Assembly (NCBI GenBank): GCA_965112735.1
Contig: OZ218952.1
Location: forward strand, 3,100,001-3,164,000
Reading direction: 5' to 3'
Origin: Phaeosaccion multiseriatum
Lineage: Eukaryota > Ochrophyta, other classes
DNA length: 64,000 nucleotides
A program made the translations under genes and the position numbers. The notes below the pieces were generated by a model. The model did not search any database. It was not told the origin of the DNA and saw only the letters and a list, made by a program, of their open reading frames with translations. Below are positions 33,454-45,011 of this stretch, piece by piece (position 1 is the stretch's first letter; every line of letters starts with the position of its first letter).

Positions 33454-34942
33454 ATGACAATCCTGTGCCTTTGTCCATTCCCCTCTCTCCTGCTTTACTC
33501 CTCTGCTTGTTGCTGCAGCGCATCGGAGAGGAGGAGAGAAGCACAGGAAGGGGGAAAGGAAAGGGAGAGAAGCACAAGGACAGCTGCAGGGGCAGCGAAC
33601 TGCTGTCCCTCTCTCTCTGTCACCATCGCTCCATCAAAGAAAAAGACGGGGGGGAGGCAGAAGAAGGCAAACACGCCAAGCAAAGCAAAGCCCGCCACCG
33701 CGAGCAAGAGGAAGGGCAAGAGCAAGGCAGGGGACGACTCTATCTGTATCGGCGACGACGACACCATGGTTGGGTGAGTGGTCCCGCTACGGAGCGCACG
33801 CCGAGGTGCTTTGGCCTTCGCGCTGCACTCGGTCCGGTTGGGGGGGCGGAAGCATGCGCGTCTTCTCTCCACCTCCATGCATTGAACCAAGGAAGGGACC
33901 CGCGTAATATTCCCCCCGAAATCGACTCCCCCCTCTCCGGATCGACGAAGGTACTTTCGCACTCACCCTCCCAATGAACGCACACTTGTCCAACTTCCGC
34001 GTTGGGGCCCAGATTCGGGCGCAAGGCAAGCAAGCAGTCCTCCGCAAAGGGTGTGGCCTCCATGTTCAGCAAGTACGAAGGCAGTGTGCCAAATTTCATG
34101 GAGATGGAGGGCATCGCGGAGCTGGGCACGGACCTCGGCCTCGACCCAAGCACCGATGTGGCGCTGTTAGTTCTCTGCTGGAAGCTCGGGGCCAAGTCTC
34201 CGGGAAGGATATCTAGGGAGGAGTTTGTCGCCGGGATGGAGTCGCTGTCGGCGGATAGCATGGAGACGGTGAGTGAGTTGGTGGACCCACCTGGGGCTTT
34301 GGGGGGAGGGGGGGACGGGGGGAGGGAGAGCGTTCTGTGCAGGGGGAGGGGACGGGGCACGGTCATTCCACGTTCTTTCTGTGGTTTTTTGCTTCCGTCA
34401 CCCTTGCTTCTCGGCTTGAGACGGCTTGCTGACAGGGAACAAGTCAGTCCTGTCGGGTATGCATAGGCTCGTTGTTTCATGCTCTCTCACCCGCTGCCTT
34501 GCCAATCCCCCCCCCCCCCCCTCCTCCCCCCTGTGTTTGGTTTCTTCCTGACCTCCCATCATGACCCAATCAGTTGAAAGCGCTATTGCCAAGCTTCGAC
34601 CCAGGCTTCATGGAGCAAGCGGACTTTAAGGAGTTTTACCGTTTCACCTTTCAATTCTCCCGCGAGGGCACCCACCGCACCATCGAAAAGGCCCTCATCA
34701 TCGAGCTGCTGCCCCTCGTCATTAGCAACCGCTCCAAGCACGTCACCAAATTTGTCGAGTTTTTAGAGAAGGCGGCCACAGATGAGGTCATCACCTTCGA
34801 CCAGTGGAACAGCTTCTTGGAGTTTAGCAGCGCGGTGGAGCCGTCGTTGGAGGGTTACGATGAGTCTGCGGCGTGGCCGGTGCTGCTGGATGAGTATGTG
34901 GAGTATGTCAAGCAGGGAGACAGCAAGCCACCCGCGAAGTGA
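33454..34942 (+). CDS. DCN1-like cullin neddylation factor (DCUN1 domain)
   Basis: Three exons: 33454-33773, 34013-34268, 34574-34942. The DCUN1/PONY domain is clear. It runs from MFSKYEGS and IAELGTDLGLDPSTDVALLV through ISREEFVAGMESL to FKEFYRFTFQFSREGTHRTI, ITFDQWNSFLEFS and YDESAAWPVLLDEYVEYV. Such proteins act as co-E3s that promote NEDD8 attachment to cullins. The first exon encodes a Lys/Ala-rich linker (SKKKTGGRQKK, ATASKRKGKSKAG) and no UBA domain. The codon split over intron 1 (GG + A) restores Gly. The true start is uncertain: the first in-frame ATG is 33454, but its first 50 residues are unlike the family and pyrimidine-rich acceptor-like signals at about 33515 and 33638 could mark an earlier intron. 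Confidence 0.8.
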
Positions 34943-35676
34943 GAAGAAAGAGTGGCTTCTTACACTTACTTGTCCTGTAGCAGAGGAGAGAAGCACACTT
35001 GCTTGCTTGCTTTGGGTCCACGGCTCGAAGGTCCGTTGCCTTCCAAAGCAAGGAAGAGGTGGAGGCGGAAGGGAGGAAGGGAGGAAGGAATGAATGAAGG
35101 AAGGAAGAGGGCAGTGTATGAGCCCTCTTATCATGTCAAGCAAAGGGCGGGGGGGGGGGGGGGGCGTGATATATATATATGCACATACATATATATATGA
35201 ATGAAGCACAGGGGATAAAGGAAGTATAGCAACACAAACAACACCACCGAGTGTGGTGGCGCCATCAAAATAACACCAATGTGAGAGTTGAGAAGGTCCT
35301 CTCAGCCCTGAACAAACAGGAAAGCGTGTGTGTGTGTGTGTGTGGGGGGGGGGGGGGGAGGGGCATGCGACGACGCGACGCAGCGCATACCTAGCCTTGC
35401 TTTGGCTTAGGCTGTCGGCTTGGGCTGTCGGCTTGGGCTGTCGGCTTGGGCTGTCGGCTTGGGCTGTCGGCTTGGGCTGTCCCCTTGGGCTGTCCCCTTG
35501 GGCTGTCCCCCTCTCAGTCCATCCATCGGACTTGCTGCCCATCCCAGGCCCGAGCCATGCATTCCTCCCAACGGGTGCTCATATTATGTATGTAATGCTC
35601 ATATTATGTACGTATTCCATTGGGCGGGAACATTCTCTTTCAGGACGAGGGGGTCCTCCCTCCCTCTTTCCCACGG
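34943..35676. other. Spacer between convergent DCN1-like and NCBP3-like genes
   Basis: Contains a G-run (35149-35164), AT-rich repeats (ATATAT, 35169-35197), a GT run followed by a G-run (35325-35360) and the 13-bp minisatellite. No gene seen. Confidence 0.45.
35404..35507. repeat. 13-bp minisatellite, eight units
   Basis: Eight head-to-tail copies of GGCTTGGGCTGTC. The first has one change and the last two begin CCC. Confidence 0.85.
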
Positions 35677-35882
35677 CTACCGAGAAGAAGGTAGCGGCTT
35701 GCTCATGTCTGCGACTGTCATCCGCTTTCCTCCTCCTCCTCCTCCTCCTCCTCCTCCTCCTCCCCGGGACCGCTTTCGCCCACCACCACCGCCGTTCCAC
35801 CGTCCACCCCCTTGTTCGTCGTCTCGATATCGCTTCTTCCCAAAACCACCTCCCCTAGATCCAAAGCCTTGCTGCCCATATG

Positions 35883-35931
<49 letters not shown>

Positions 35932-38717
35932 ACTCACACCTCTAGGCATGACAGCCCTGCTGGGCAGGCCTCCCTTGGGATCCACCGTTCCCGAAGGCCT
36001 CTCCACCAAGATATCAGCCGAAGTGGCGAGTCGTAATAGCACGCGAACCCACTGCCCCGCGGGACCCCACTTGTCCGATCGTTGCTTGATCATAATGTGC
36101 CCAAGCCTCCACCCCATTGCTCCGACATCGCACACCTTCTCTGCTGCCCTTGCCACTGCCACTGCTCCTTCGTCTTGTTCTTGCTCGCCCTCGCTCTTCA
36201 CTGCTCCCACCACTTCTTCTGCCGCCACGGGAGCATCTGCTGTGTCTGCTGTAGCGCCATTCACCGCTGCTGCTGCTGCTGCAGCAGCAGCAGGATCAAC
36301 ATCCACAGCCTCGTCTCCTTCCGTCGACGTCACAACAGACGGCTCCGATTGTTCGTCCTCCCCCTCCCCCGCCGCCCCTTCCTCCTTCACCTGTGTCCCT
36401 TTACCATTCCCTTCCATGCCATCATCATCATCATCACCACCACCGTCCGCTGCTGTCCCCATCGCTGCGGCTTCCTTCTGGCTTTTTCTCATCCTCCTCT
36501 CCAGTTGCAGCCTCTTTCGCTCCGCCTCTTCCTTCGCCTCCTTCTCCAAATCCAGCACCACTTCAGCAGGCACGGGCGAAGGCAACGCCCAAGACTTGTT
36601 ATCCAAAGCCTTTCGAGCGTCTTCCGCATCGGCGAAGCACACATTGAAACTCCAGTCATTGAGCCATTCGATGGTTCGCACACCACGGAAGTAGGCTCGG
36701 ACGTCTCCGCCACGCATCTGCGCACACACCGTCTTGTCGAGGGCCATGAGGTGTATCTTCTCCGGCACGGTCACGGCGCTCTCTAGCGGTAAGAAGGAGC
36801 TCTCTGTCGTCTCTGCTGTCGTCCCCGTCCCGGGAGGGTCAGCTCTGTCTGGGTCATGCACAAAGATGTCCCTGGGCAAGAGCTGCAAGAGAGAAAAAAC
36901 GCACGACACCACACAACAAAGCATCCACCCATCCGTCCGTCCATTCGAAGGAGAGCAACAGAAGAAGCAGTTTTGCGGCAAGTCGCGAGGAGAGCGTCAA
37001 ACACAGGAGAGCCCTCTGATGGCCAACAGACCCACACACCCACGAGAAAGGAAGGCAACATCGACGTCCGATTCGCCTACCACACCCTACCGTCCTCCTC
37101 GCCCCCCCCCCCCCTCCTCCTCCGCCTCCTCCTCCTCCTCTCCTCCTCCTCTTCCTCCCCCCCCCTCCTCCTCCCAACCAGGCTCTCACCTTCATATCGT
37201 CGAGATGCGTCTTCCACGCCGTCTTTTGGCCAAACCTCGACGCTCTCTTGCTCATCTTATCCTCCTCCACCATCCCCCCCTCCAGCTCCACATCCACCAC
37301 CCCCACCCCAGCCCCGATCTCCTGGCGCTCATCTACCTCTAGTCCAAACCTCTCGGCTCTGGCCTTGGCCTTGCTTCGCTCGTCCTTACTCTCCCGATCA
37401 ATGCCACCGTCATACACCTGAAAGGTGCTAATCTTCTTGGCCAGCGTGTGCGGTAAGAACAAGCGCACATCTGGTACTTCGTAAGGAGTTCCGAACTTTT
37501 TTGCTCGCGCCGCCCTCTTGTCGCACGTCTCCCCAAACGAAGTCAACGCCGCGTCGACTTGCTCCATCTCGGCCTGCGTAAGCTCTTTCGGCAGACACCC
37601 GGGCACTTTGACCAGCCCACCTACAGTGGTGAGACTCGTGGTCAGCCCTTTACCGAGCGGGCCCTCTTTAAGCTCAGCCATAGGTACGGCCTGTAAGGTG
37701 ATGTCCTGAATGGCGATGGGATGGCGCATACACGTGAAGGCCACGTGATGCACCGGCATGACGGGTTGCCTCCCCCCCGCCTCCCCCTCCTCTCCAGTGC
37801 CGCCGGTGCCGGTTCCTCCCAGGGCTCCATCAGCGGTCATGACTGTGTCCTGCCCGACAACATCCCCCACGCCGAAGGAGATGATGCCGTCGGCCATCAC
37901 GAGCCAGTACGAGGTGAACTGTCCCCAGGAGCACACCATGGCAGGGACCTCCACGATGGGCTTACCGTGCGAGCCCCGCTGCAAAACAACATTCAACCAG
38001 CACAACACGGGGGGTGGGGGTGGGGTGGGATGAGGTGCGGTGGGGGCGGTGAGGGTCGAGTACAAGATAGAGACGCAAACGACAGACATCGTCAGGCCCA
38101 AGCACTCGGTGCTACTGCTGCTTGTTTTTGCTGCTACTGCTGCTGCTAGGGTCTCACCACTCCTAGCTACTGTGGCTTCGTGCTGCTGCTCCCGCTGCGA
38201 GGGTCTCACCACCCACCTTGATGGCCGCCCTCATGTTGCCGTGAGCGCCCACGTGCAGCTCATAGAAGTGGTTCTTGCGGGCCGCGGCGGGGAAGGACAG
38301 CGCGATGACCAAATCCTGAGCCACTTGGGCCTGGAAAGTCACCACCACCCCGGCAGAAGCGCCTAAGAGCCCGGGGTACACAGGATCACCTGGGCAGATG
38401 GGTAACTCTGACCAGGTGCCCTCGTAGATACCACCCCTCCCCTCGAACGAGGTCTCTCCTACGGCGATTGGTCCCACAGGGCCCTGCGCAGGCTCGTCCT
38501 CTGGCCTCTTTTGCTCCTTCTCCGGATGCTGCTTCGGCTCCTGCACCTCCACGCCACCGGAAAGGAGAAGGGGCTTTGTTCTCCGCCCACCCTCCTCCCC
38601 CTCGTCCTCGTCATCAGCTACTGCCATTGTTGCAGGCGCGTCTCCGTTGATAACCTCCTCCTCCACTGCCTCCTCCCCGTCCTCCATCGCAGCATGGGCT
38701 GCTTCTGGTGCTGCCAT
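35677..38717 (-). CDS. NCBP3-like RNA-binding protein with a farnesoic-acid-methyltransferase-type domain
   Basis: Three exons (38717-38217, 37978-37190, 36882-35677) give about 831 residues. The start is a true ATG. After an acidic N-terminus comes a domain resembling Methyltransf_FA (PF12248): VVVTFQAQVAQDLVIAL, NHFYELHVGAHGNMRAAIK, then TSYWLVMADGIISFGVGDVV and HHVAFTCMRHPIAIQDI. Next is a basic region with two copies of an R-A-x-R-F-G element (KARAERFG, KRASRFG). The third exon carries an NCBP3-type RNA-recognition segment: PEKIHLMALDKTVCAQMRGG, VRAYFRGVRTIEWLNDWSFN, FADAEDARKAL, then WVRVLLRLATSADI. NCBP3 binds capped mRNA in the nucleus and aids export. The tail is poly-Gln, RGG-like and Arg/Gly-rich. 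The domain pairing is unusual; both calls rest on motif reading only. Confidence 0.65.
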
Positions 38718-39081
38718 CGTCGTGTGTGTGGAGGGAGGAAAAGGAGATGAGGGTGGGGCTTCCCCCGGTAAGAGAGTTTGAGTTTGAGACAGCCGCACCA
38801 ATCCTAAAGCGTAAATTGTAAATTGTTTCTCTACCTGCGGGGAAGGGGAGGGGAGAAGCCGGTTGTTGCAGGGACCCATTGCAACGGGGGCGTCCGTAGC
38901 GCGCCTGCTGTCCACGCAAAAGCAGGTCCGCCTGCGCACAGAGGATCCGTACTACGCCGGCTGTCCACGCATAAGTTAGGTCCTCCTGCCCACCGACAGA
39001 GGATCCCCACCACTCAAGATTTCTTGCCCCAGTTGCTTCGAGCTTGGCGCAGGATAGCTGCAGTACAGCCGGCAGCAAGCA
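38718..39081. promoter_or_regulatory. Divergent promoter, NCBP3-like gene and TFIIB
   Basis: 364 bp between opposite ATGs. It contains a two-copy direct repeat (38907-38948 and 38960-39006) sharing GCTGTCCACGCA, AGGTCC, CCTGC and CAGAGGATCC. Both promoters must lie here. Confidence 0.5.
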
Positions 39082-40767
39082 ATGACAGTGCGGCTGGAAA
39101 GGTGCCACGAATGCTCTAGCTCCGACATCATCACCGACTTCCGGGCCGGAGATGTAATCTGCAGGGCCTGCGGAGTTGTGCTGCAGGGGAGGATTATTGA
39201 CGAGACGGCGGAGTGGCGCTCCTTCACAGACGGAGACTGCGTCGCCAAGAACCAGAGCCGCTGCGGAGCTGTTACGAACTCTCTCACTGGGGATGGCGGG
39301 CTTCAGACCTTCATCACGCAGGTCGCAGGAACGGGCTCGGGGAACGGAGCGGGCGGAAGGGGGGAGGGGGCGAGCGAAAAGCGGGAGAAGAGAGACTCCG
39401 AGAGGGGGGCTTTGCAGCGGACGGCGGCCAAGTCCAAGCTCATGAGCGCGGCAGAGCGCAACATGCTGACGTGGTACGATCGCGTGAAGCAAATGTCCGA
39501 CTGCCTGGGTCTGCCCAGCTCCGTCGCGGAGGCCGGTGCCCAACTGCTCAAGACTGTGGAAGAGGCAGGGCTGTTCAGGAACAAGGGCGGGAAGGGTAAG
39601 GCCGGGGGTAAGGGTGGGAGCGCAGCAGGGGACGCCATGTGTGGAGCGGTGCTCTACCTGGCCTGCAGGCAGCACGGAGCGGCGCGGACGCTCAAGGAAG
39701 TGGCTCCGGCAGCGGGGGTGACCAAGAAAGACATTGCAAAGTGCTTCAAGAAGATTGAAAAGAACATGGTGGGCGTGGATAGGGGTGTGGTGAGGGCGGA
39801 GAATCTCCTGCCGCGCCTCTGCAGCGTGCTGGGAGTAGACGCCTACGTGTCTCAGGGCTGCAAGCACGTGGCCGCCCAGGCGAGTCGGCTGGATCTGGTG
39901 GGCGGTATCAGCCCCCAGGCAGTTGCCGCAGCGGCTCTGTACATGGTGCTACATGCGACAGCGGCAGAGAAGGTTGGTACTGGTGGCGGTGGCGGGGGCA
40001 GCAGCAGCAAGAGCAAGGAAGGACCTTCTCTGCACATGACGACGTCGTTTCAGGACGTCCTGCGAGTGTGTGCGAGTCCTGAAAAGTCCACACGGAGCGT
40101 GTATCAGACGCTCTTCCCCCACCGGGACAAGCTCTTTCCGCCGCACCTCCAAAGCACGGTTGCCTTCTGCCCTGCCGAGATACCCTCCGCTACTGCTGTT
40201 GCTGGTGTTGTGGCTTCGATTGGCGGCAAGAAGGGCGTAAAGGTCGTGAAGGCGGCGAAGAGAGAGACGGGCGACTCGTCCGCGTCCACCAGGATGGTAC
40301 CGCACAAGCAGCAGAAGAAGCAGTTGGTGATACAGCAGAAGCAGCAGTTGGTGATACAGCAGGAGGGTGGCGCCAAGAGGAAGGCGGCGGCTCTGCTGGA
40401 CGGGGTGAAAGACAGAAAGGTTCTGGAAACAGCCCCCAAAGTGACTGTCTCTGCCCCCCCCAAGGGGAACAAGAGGAGCATCTCTGCCCCCCCCAAGGCG
40501 ACCAAGAGGAGCAGAATGAGACTTCCTGCCGGTGGCAACAGCAGCAGCAGTTGTAGCAGCAGTTGTAGTAGTAGTAGCAGCAGCAGCAGCATCAGCAGCG
40601 GCAGCATCGGCAGCATCGGCAGCAGCAGTAGTAGCAGTAGCAGCAGCAGCAGCAGTAGTAGTAGTAGCAGCATCATGAGCAACAGTGGCAGCAGCAGCAG
40701 CAGCAGCAGCGCGGGTGCCCTCCTGACCACGTCCCTCATGGCCCCTCCTGTGGCGCAGGGAGCGTGA
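39082..40767 (+). CDS. TFIIB: Transcription initiation factor IIB
   Basis: A single uninterrupted exon of 561 residues starting at a true ATG. The N-terminal zinc ribbon has CHEC...CRAC (residues 8-32) followed by the B-reader-like GRIIDETAEWRSFTDGD. Two cyclin-like repeats follow: first ERNMLTWYDRVKQMSDCLGL to TLKEVAPAAGVTKKDIAKCF, second ENLLPRLCSVLGVDAYVSQG to ISPQAVAAAALYMVL. TFIIB bridges TBP-DNA and RNA polymerase II. Compared with the usual 310-350 residues there are three additions: a Gly/Lys insert (KGGKGKAGGKGG) inside the first cyclin repeat, a Gly/Ser insert in the second, and a long tail with Gln runs and a poly-Ser stretch from AGC/AGT repeats (40540-40715). It is intronless among intron-rich neighbours. 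Confidence 0.9.
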   Translation: MTVRLERCHECSSSDIITDFRAGDVICRACGVVLQGRIIDETAEWRSFTDGDCVAKNQSRCGAVTNSLTGDGGLQTFITQVAGTGSGNGAGGRGEGASEKREKRDSERGALQRTAAKSKLMSAAERNMLTWYDRVKQMSDCLGLPSSVAEAGAQLLKTVEEAGLFRNKGGKGKAGGKGGSAAGDAMCGAVLYLACRQHGAARTLKEVAPAAGVTKKDIAKCFKKIEKNMVGVDRGVVRAENLLPRLCSVLGVDAYVSQGCKHVAAQASRLDLVGGISPQAVAAAALYMVLHATAAEKVGTGGGGGGSSSKSKEGPSLHMTTSFQDVLRVCASPEKSTRSVYQTLFPHRDKLFPPHLQSTVAFCPAEIPSATAVAGVVASIGGKKGVKVVKAAKRETGDSSASTRMVPHKQQKKQLVIQQKQQLVIQQEGGAKRKAAALLDGVKDRKVLETAPKVTVSAPPKGNKRSISAPPKATKRSRMRLPAGGNSSSSCSSSCSSSSSSSSISSGSIGSIGSSSSSSSSSSSSSSSSSIMSNSGSSSSSSSAGALLTTSLMAPPVAQGA

Positions 40768-43403
40768 GGAGTGGAGCGGAGCCATGTTGGGATGTTGGTT
40801 ATCTTCTCTGACGTTATCGTCATCTGATGATCCGACTGATCGATCCCTTTGCCCGGTTCGGTCGGTCTCTTGCAGACCACCATCGAAGCCCCACCGGCGG
40901 TACCTCCGTTGTGTGGGTGCATTGCATGTCGGGTGGATCAACGCAAGAGTGGACCTTGGACCTGCTTCTTCTGCTTGTCCGAAAGGGAAGGAAACACGCA
41001 CGCACACACAGAGACACACAGGTTGGTCCGTCGTCCGATGGCATGTGTTGGGTGTCTATTGAGCATTTTGAGATTTCGGCCTATTCGTATTACTTCGTCA
41101 GGGGCGTGGGGGCAAAGGGAGAGGGAAAGGGAGAGGGCACGGAAGGGGTGAGGAGGAAGCATGTACTTATTTTAAACTGTTGGCGGGCGGCGAAAGCGCC
41201 TTCGCTTTCTGAGGCAGTGAAGACTTCCTGTGGGCAGAGGGGGGGGGGGGGAATGAGGGTGGGAGCGATTGACGTGGTGGAAGGCGTTGGTACTACGAGG
41301 ATCTTGGCCTGTACCTGTGGTACGCGCTCCCCCACTCACGAATACATATGTACATACAACTCGCCGCTTACACCGTTCCTTCCTTCCCTTCCCCCCAAAC
41401 CTCTATGTACACCTCTACCGAATATGCGTTACGTTCTCCACCTACCTACTGGGTTCTTCAGTCGTCGGTTGCCACAAATGGCAGCGGATGTGAGCGGTCA
41501 TTTATGCATACCTCTTCACCACCGTGCCTTGACCTTGACAGCGGCAGCCGTTTCAGCCGTTTCGTGAGTGCAGTGCATCGCCAGGATACCCTATGGCGAA
41601 TCAAGGGACAAAGGGCCATGGGACCAGGGGACGGGCATGCGTGATTGCGAGACTCCTCCGCCTGACGTGCCGCTGCCGCTGTCTACGGTTTCTCTGGTGC
41701 GGTTGGGTAGGCTCTGCTTGTGCTTTGCTTTGCTCTGGTCTCGGATCGCCGCTGCCCCGCTTGTGGCACAATGGGGCTTCTGCGGCTTTCTCTCTCTGTC
41801 TGTCTCTGTCTCTGTCTCTGCATCATGTCTTTCCCTCCACCTATTGGAAGGCAAGGAAGATGGATGTTGAAACGTCGTCCGTCCTGTCGGGGCAGAGTTT
41901 GACCGTTTCATTTCGCTGGAGTAGATGCTGGGGGGGGGCGCACTTGCGGATTGAAACAGAGCCCCGGAGCCCCGCTGCCCGTGAGGTACTTACGTTCGTA
42001 CTTACGTACATACGTCAGGCGACCGAGGCGGTGAGCGAAGAGAGAGAGGAGGGGGCTTGGCAAGGTTCTGATTTGTGGATGCAACCCTACAAGCCCACGC
42101 CCACCGAATTGATTTATCATCGGAAGGGAGCATGCATGGCATGTACATGCATTGTGTGGAGGAGGAAGAAGCAAGAGACCTCAGCAGCCGGCATCATCCC
42201 GAGGGGAGAGGGGACAGGAAAAGAATATGCAGCACCAGCACCACCACAAGTTTGTGTTTTCCGCGTTGTGTGCGCGGTTCGCTCATTCGACACTCTTGTT
42301 GACTTGCTGACAGTCGTGCCCAAGCCGCTCAGTGGATCAACCGAGGGCCATTTGATTTGAGCCTATGGGCCTTCCTTCGCCCAATGGGTTCCCGGTTTCG
42401 ATGGAGTGCAACGACCGCGAGAACTTGGCGCGGTCACTGGTACGGTGCTTCGGCGCATGTATATTCATTCAGCATTTCGAGGGTATTCTCGCGGGTTGCC
42501 TTTTTCATGGCAGAAGCTTTTGGCTGGTGGGCTTGTTTCGTTCGGCACAAGCAGCGCAAACCAAGAGCTTGTACTTAGAGGGCGTTTGTCTGCTTGGAGA
42601 GAGAGAGAGAGAGAAGTGTGTCGCAGCGGCATTGAGGGACATGATGCGAGAGACGGAGAGAGAGAGAGAGAGAGAGCGAGCATCGCAGCGCTGCACCGGG
42701 ACGGACGGATGGACGGGAAAGATTAAATTGCCGCTTAACGCTGGCCCCGTCTTCCGTCGTCACTGTTGAGCGCCCTATACGCTGCCACCCCTCGCCTCGC
42801 TCAGCCCCTCCTCCCCTCCTACTCCTCCTACTCCTCCTACTCCTCCTCTGTGGCTGTGGAGCCTCTCTTGTGCTTCTTGCGTCGGCCCTGGGAGCTCTCA
42901 CCCGACCCGCTGTGCACTGGGCTGGGCTCTACAAGGCCCCCAAATCCCCACAAAGTGGGAAGGAGCAAGTAAGGTGACAGTGAAGGGAAGGAACAAGTGG
43001 ACCGTCGAAGAGAGGTGATGGCGGGTGGCGAAGAGAGCTTCAGATGCAGTACGAGGACGGGAAGGGAACGGCCATGTTGCGTTACCGCAGGCCCTTCGCC
43101 TTGCCCTTGCTTGTCCTCTCCTGACTGAGCACCGCCCCTGTTGTACCGTACGCGCTACTGCTCTTCTGCGCCTTACTCACACCACGCCCCTCTCCTTCCC
43201 GAGGCGCCGCCTGTGGAGGTCTGCGTCAGCTACACAGTAGATTAATATCATGTATTTGTCAATTTAGTCTTGATTTGTCAATTTACTGCGTGCAAATAAG
43301 TCAACCAAGCAGCCCCATTCCCTTGTCCCCTCGTCCTCTCCTCGTGAGTTGCAGCGCAGACATCGTCAGCACTCGCCTACAAGGGCGCTCTTACTGCTGA
43401 ACC
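40768..43403. other. 2.6 kb without a recognisable gene
   Basis: Between the convergent stops of TFIIB (+) and the importin gene (-). Frames up to 255 codons occur on both strands but their translations show no family motifs and are not bounded by convincing splice sites. It contains a TCTG repeat (41796-41820), GA runs (42598-42615 and 42655-42677) and an ACTCCT repeat (42820-42850). It could hold long 3' UTRs, a non-coding RNA or decayed sequence. Confidence 0.4.
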
Positions 43404-43881
43404 TTATCCTCTTCCGCCCCCCCCCCCCCCTCCTCCTCCTCCTCCTCCTCCTCCTCCTCCTCCTTTGGTCTGATCCGCCGCCACAGCCGCCACAGCCGCC
43501 TGCAACTGCTGCAGTACCACAGGCTCACACGTCCCCAACGCCTCCTGAAAGCGCGCCGGCCCCACTCCTGCGGCACACTCGTCCATGCCTTGCTTCACAA
43601 AGACTTGGAGAGGGGAGGTCACCACGGGGTCTGCGTGCAGGGCCTCGAGCAGGCGGGCTTGGTGAAGGTCTCGGGCGGTGGCGGATGAGGCGTCGTTTTC
43701 TTTGTCTTCCGCTGTGTCGTCCGCCTGTGGGAGATGGAGAGGGAGGGATGGAGGGAGGGGGGGGTCATGGGTGAGAGAGATGGAAAGAGAGAGACGGGAG
43801 AGGGACAGACAGGAAGGGTAAGACAGAAAGGGGAGAGGGACAGACAGACAGACAGACAGATAGACAGACAGATAGACAGGC

Positions 43882-43958
<77 letters not shown>

Positions 43959-44680
43959 GGCGCATTGTGTGTGTGGTAAATGTGAGCTTCCGCCCGCAAG
44001 CACAGGGGCCCAAGAGCGCAACGCTTTTTTTATCTTGCAGCTCGTCGCAAAGACTCTTTAGCACAAGGCCAAGGCTTTCTTTGTGCTGCTTGCTTGCTTG
44101 CTTGCCTGTGTCATTCTCCTGAGCCTCATGTCCAGCGTGCTGCGATCGATGCGCTCGAGCTCCGACAGACTGTCCACACACACATCGACCACTTGACTCA
44201 TCTCGAGCATGGCACACGGCAAGCCGAAGGACAGGAGCTTGACCTGGAAGGCGTGTGGGGGGGGGGGGGTACGTGAGTAGGCAGATAGGTACGCAGGTAG
44301 GTAGGTGGGAGGGGGGGGGGTGGGGGGATGGGTGAGTAAATAGGTAGGCAAGTGGGTAGGGAAGGAAGGAAGGAGGTAGGTAGGTAGGTAGGTCGGTAGG
44401 TAGGTAGGTGGGCGGGTGGGTGGGTGGGTGGTTAGGTGGGCGGGTGGGTGAGTGGGTGGGTAGAAAAGTATGTAGGTGCGCGTGTCCATTCCACTCGTAA
44501 ACACACCCACACACGACACACACACACACATGCACACACATACCATACACTCTTACCATGCACATTGCCCAGAGCTTCCTTCGCCATACGCCCGCGGCGC
44601 TGAAGCCTGCACTGTCGAAGAGGCGCAGCATGAGCCGGAGGATGGTGGCCAGCACGGCGTTGGCATCAGAACCTCCCTCT

Positions 44681-44725
<45 letters not shown>

Positions 44726-44969
44726 TGCTGTTGTTGCTGCTGTTGCTGTTGCAAGAGACTCATGAGGGCTTGCGGGGCGGATACGAGCACCCTGGCCACG
44801 AGGGAGAGGTTTGTGACAGTTACAAGGTCTGTTGAGTGCCCGTTACCGCTGCCGCTGCCGCTGCCACTGTTGTCTTCGGCCGTGCACGCCTGGAGGGGTA
44901 GACGGGGGGGGGGGAGTAGAATGAGTGAGTGAGTGAGTGAGTGAGTGAGTGAGGGAAGGCACAAGACAC

Positions 44970-45011
<42 letters not shown>

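Noticed and set aside
43619-43999. Cys/Leu/Ser-rich minus-strand frames and the Asp/Arg/Gln-type plus frame at 43734-43979
   Set aside because: Products of the ACAG microsatellite inside an importin intron; same for the frames at 29757-30101.
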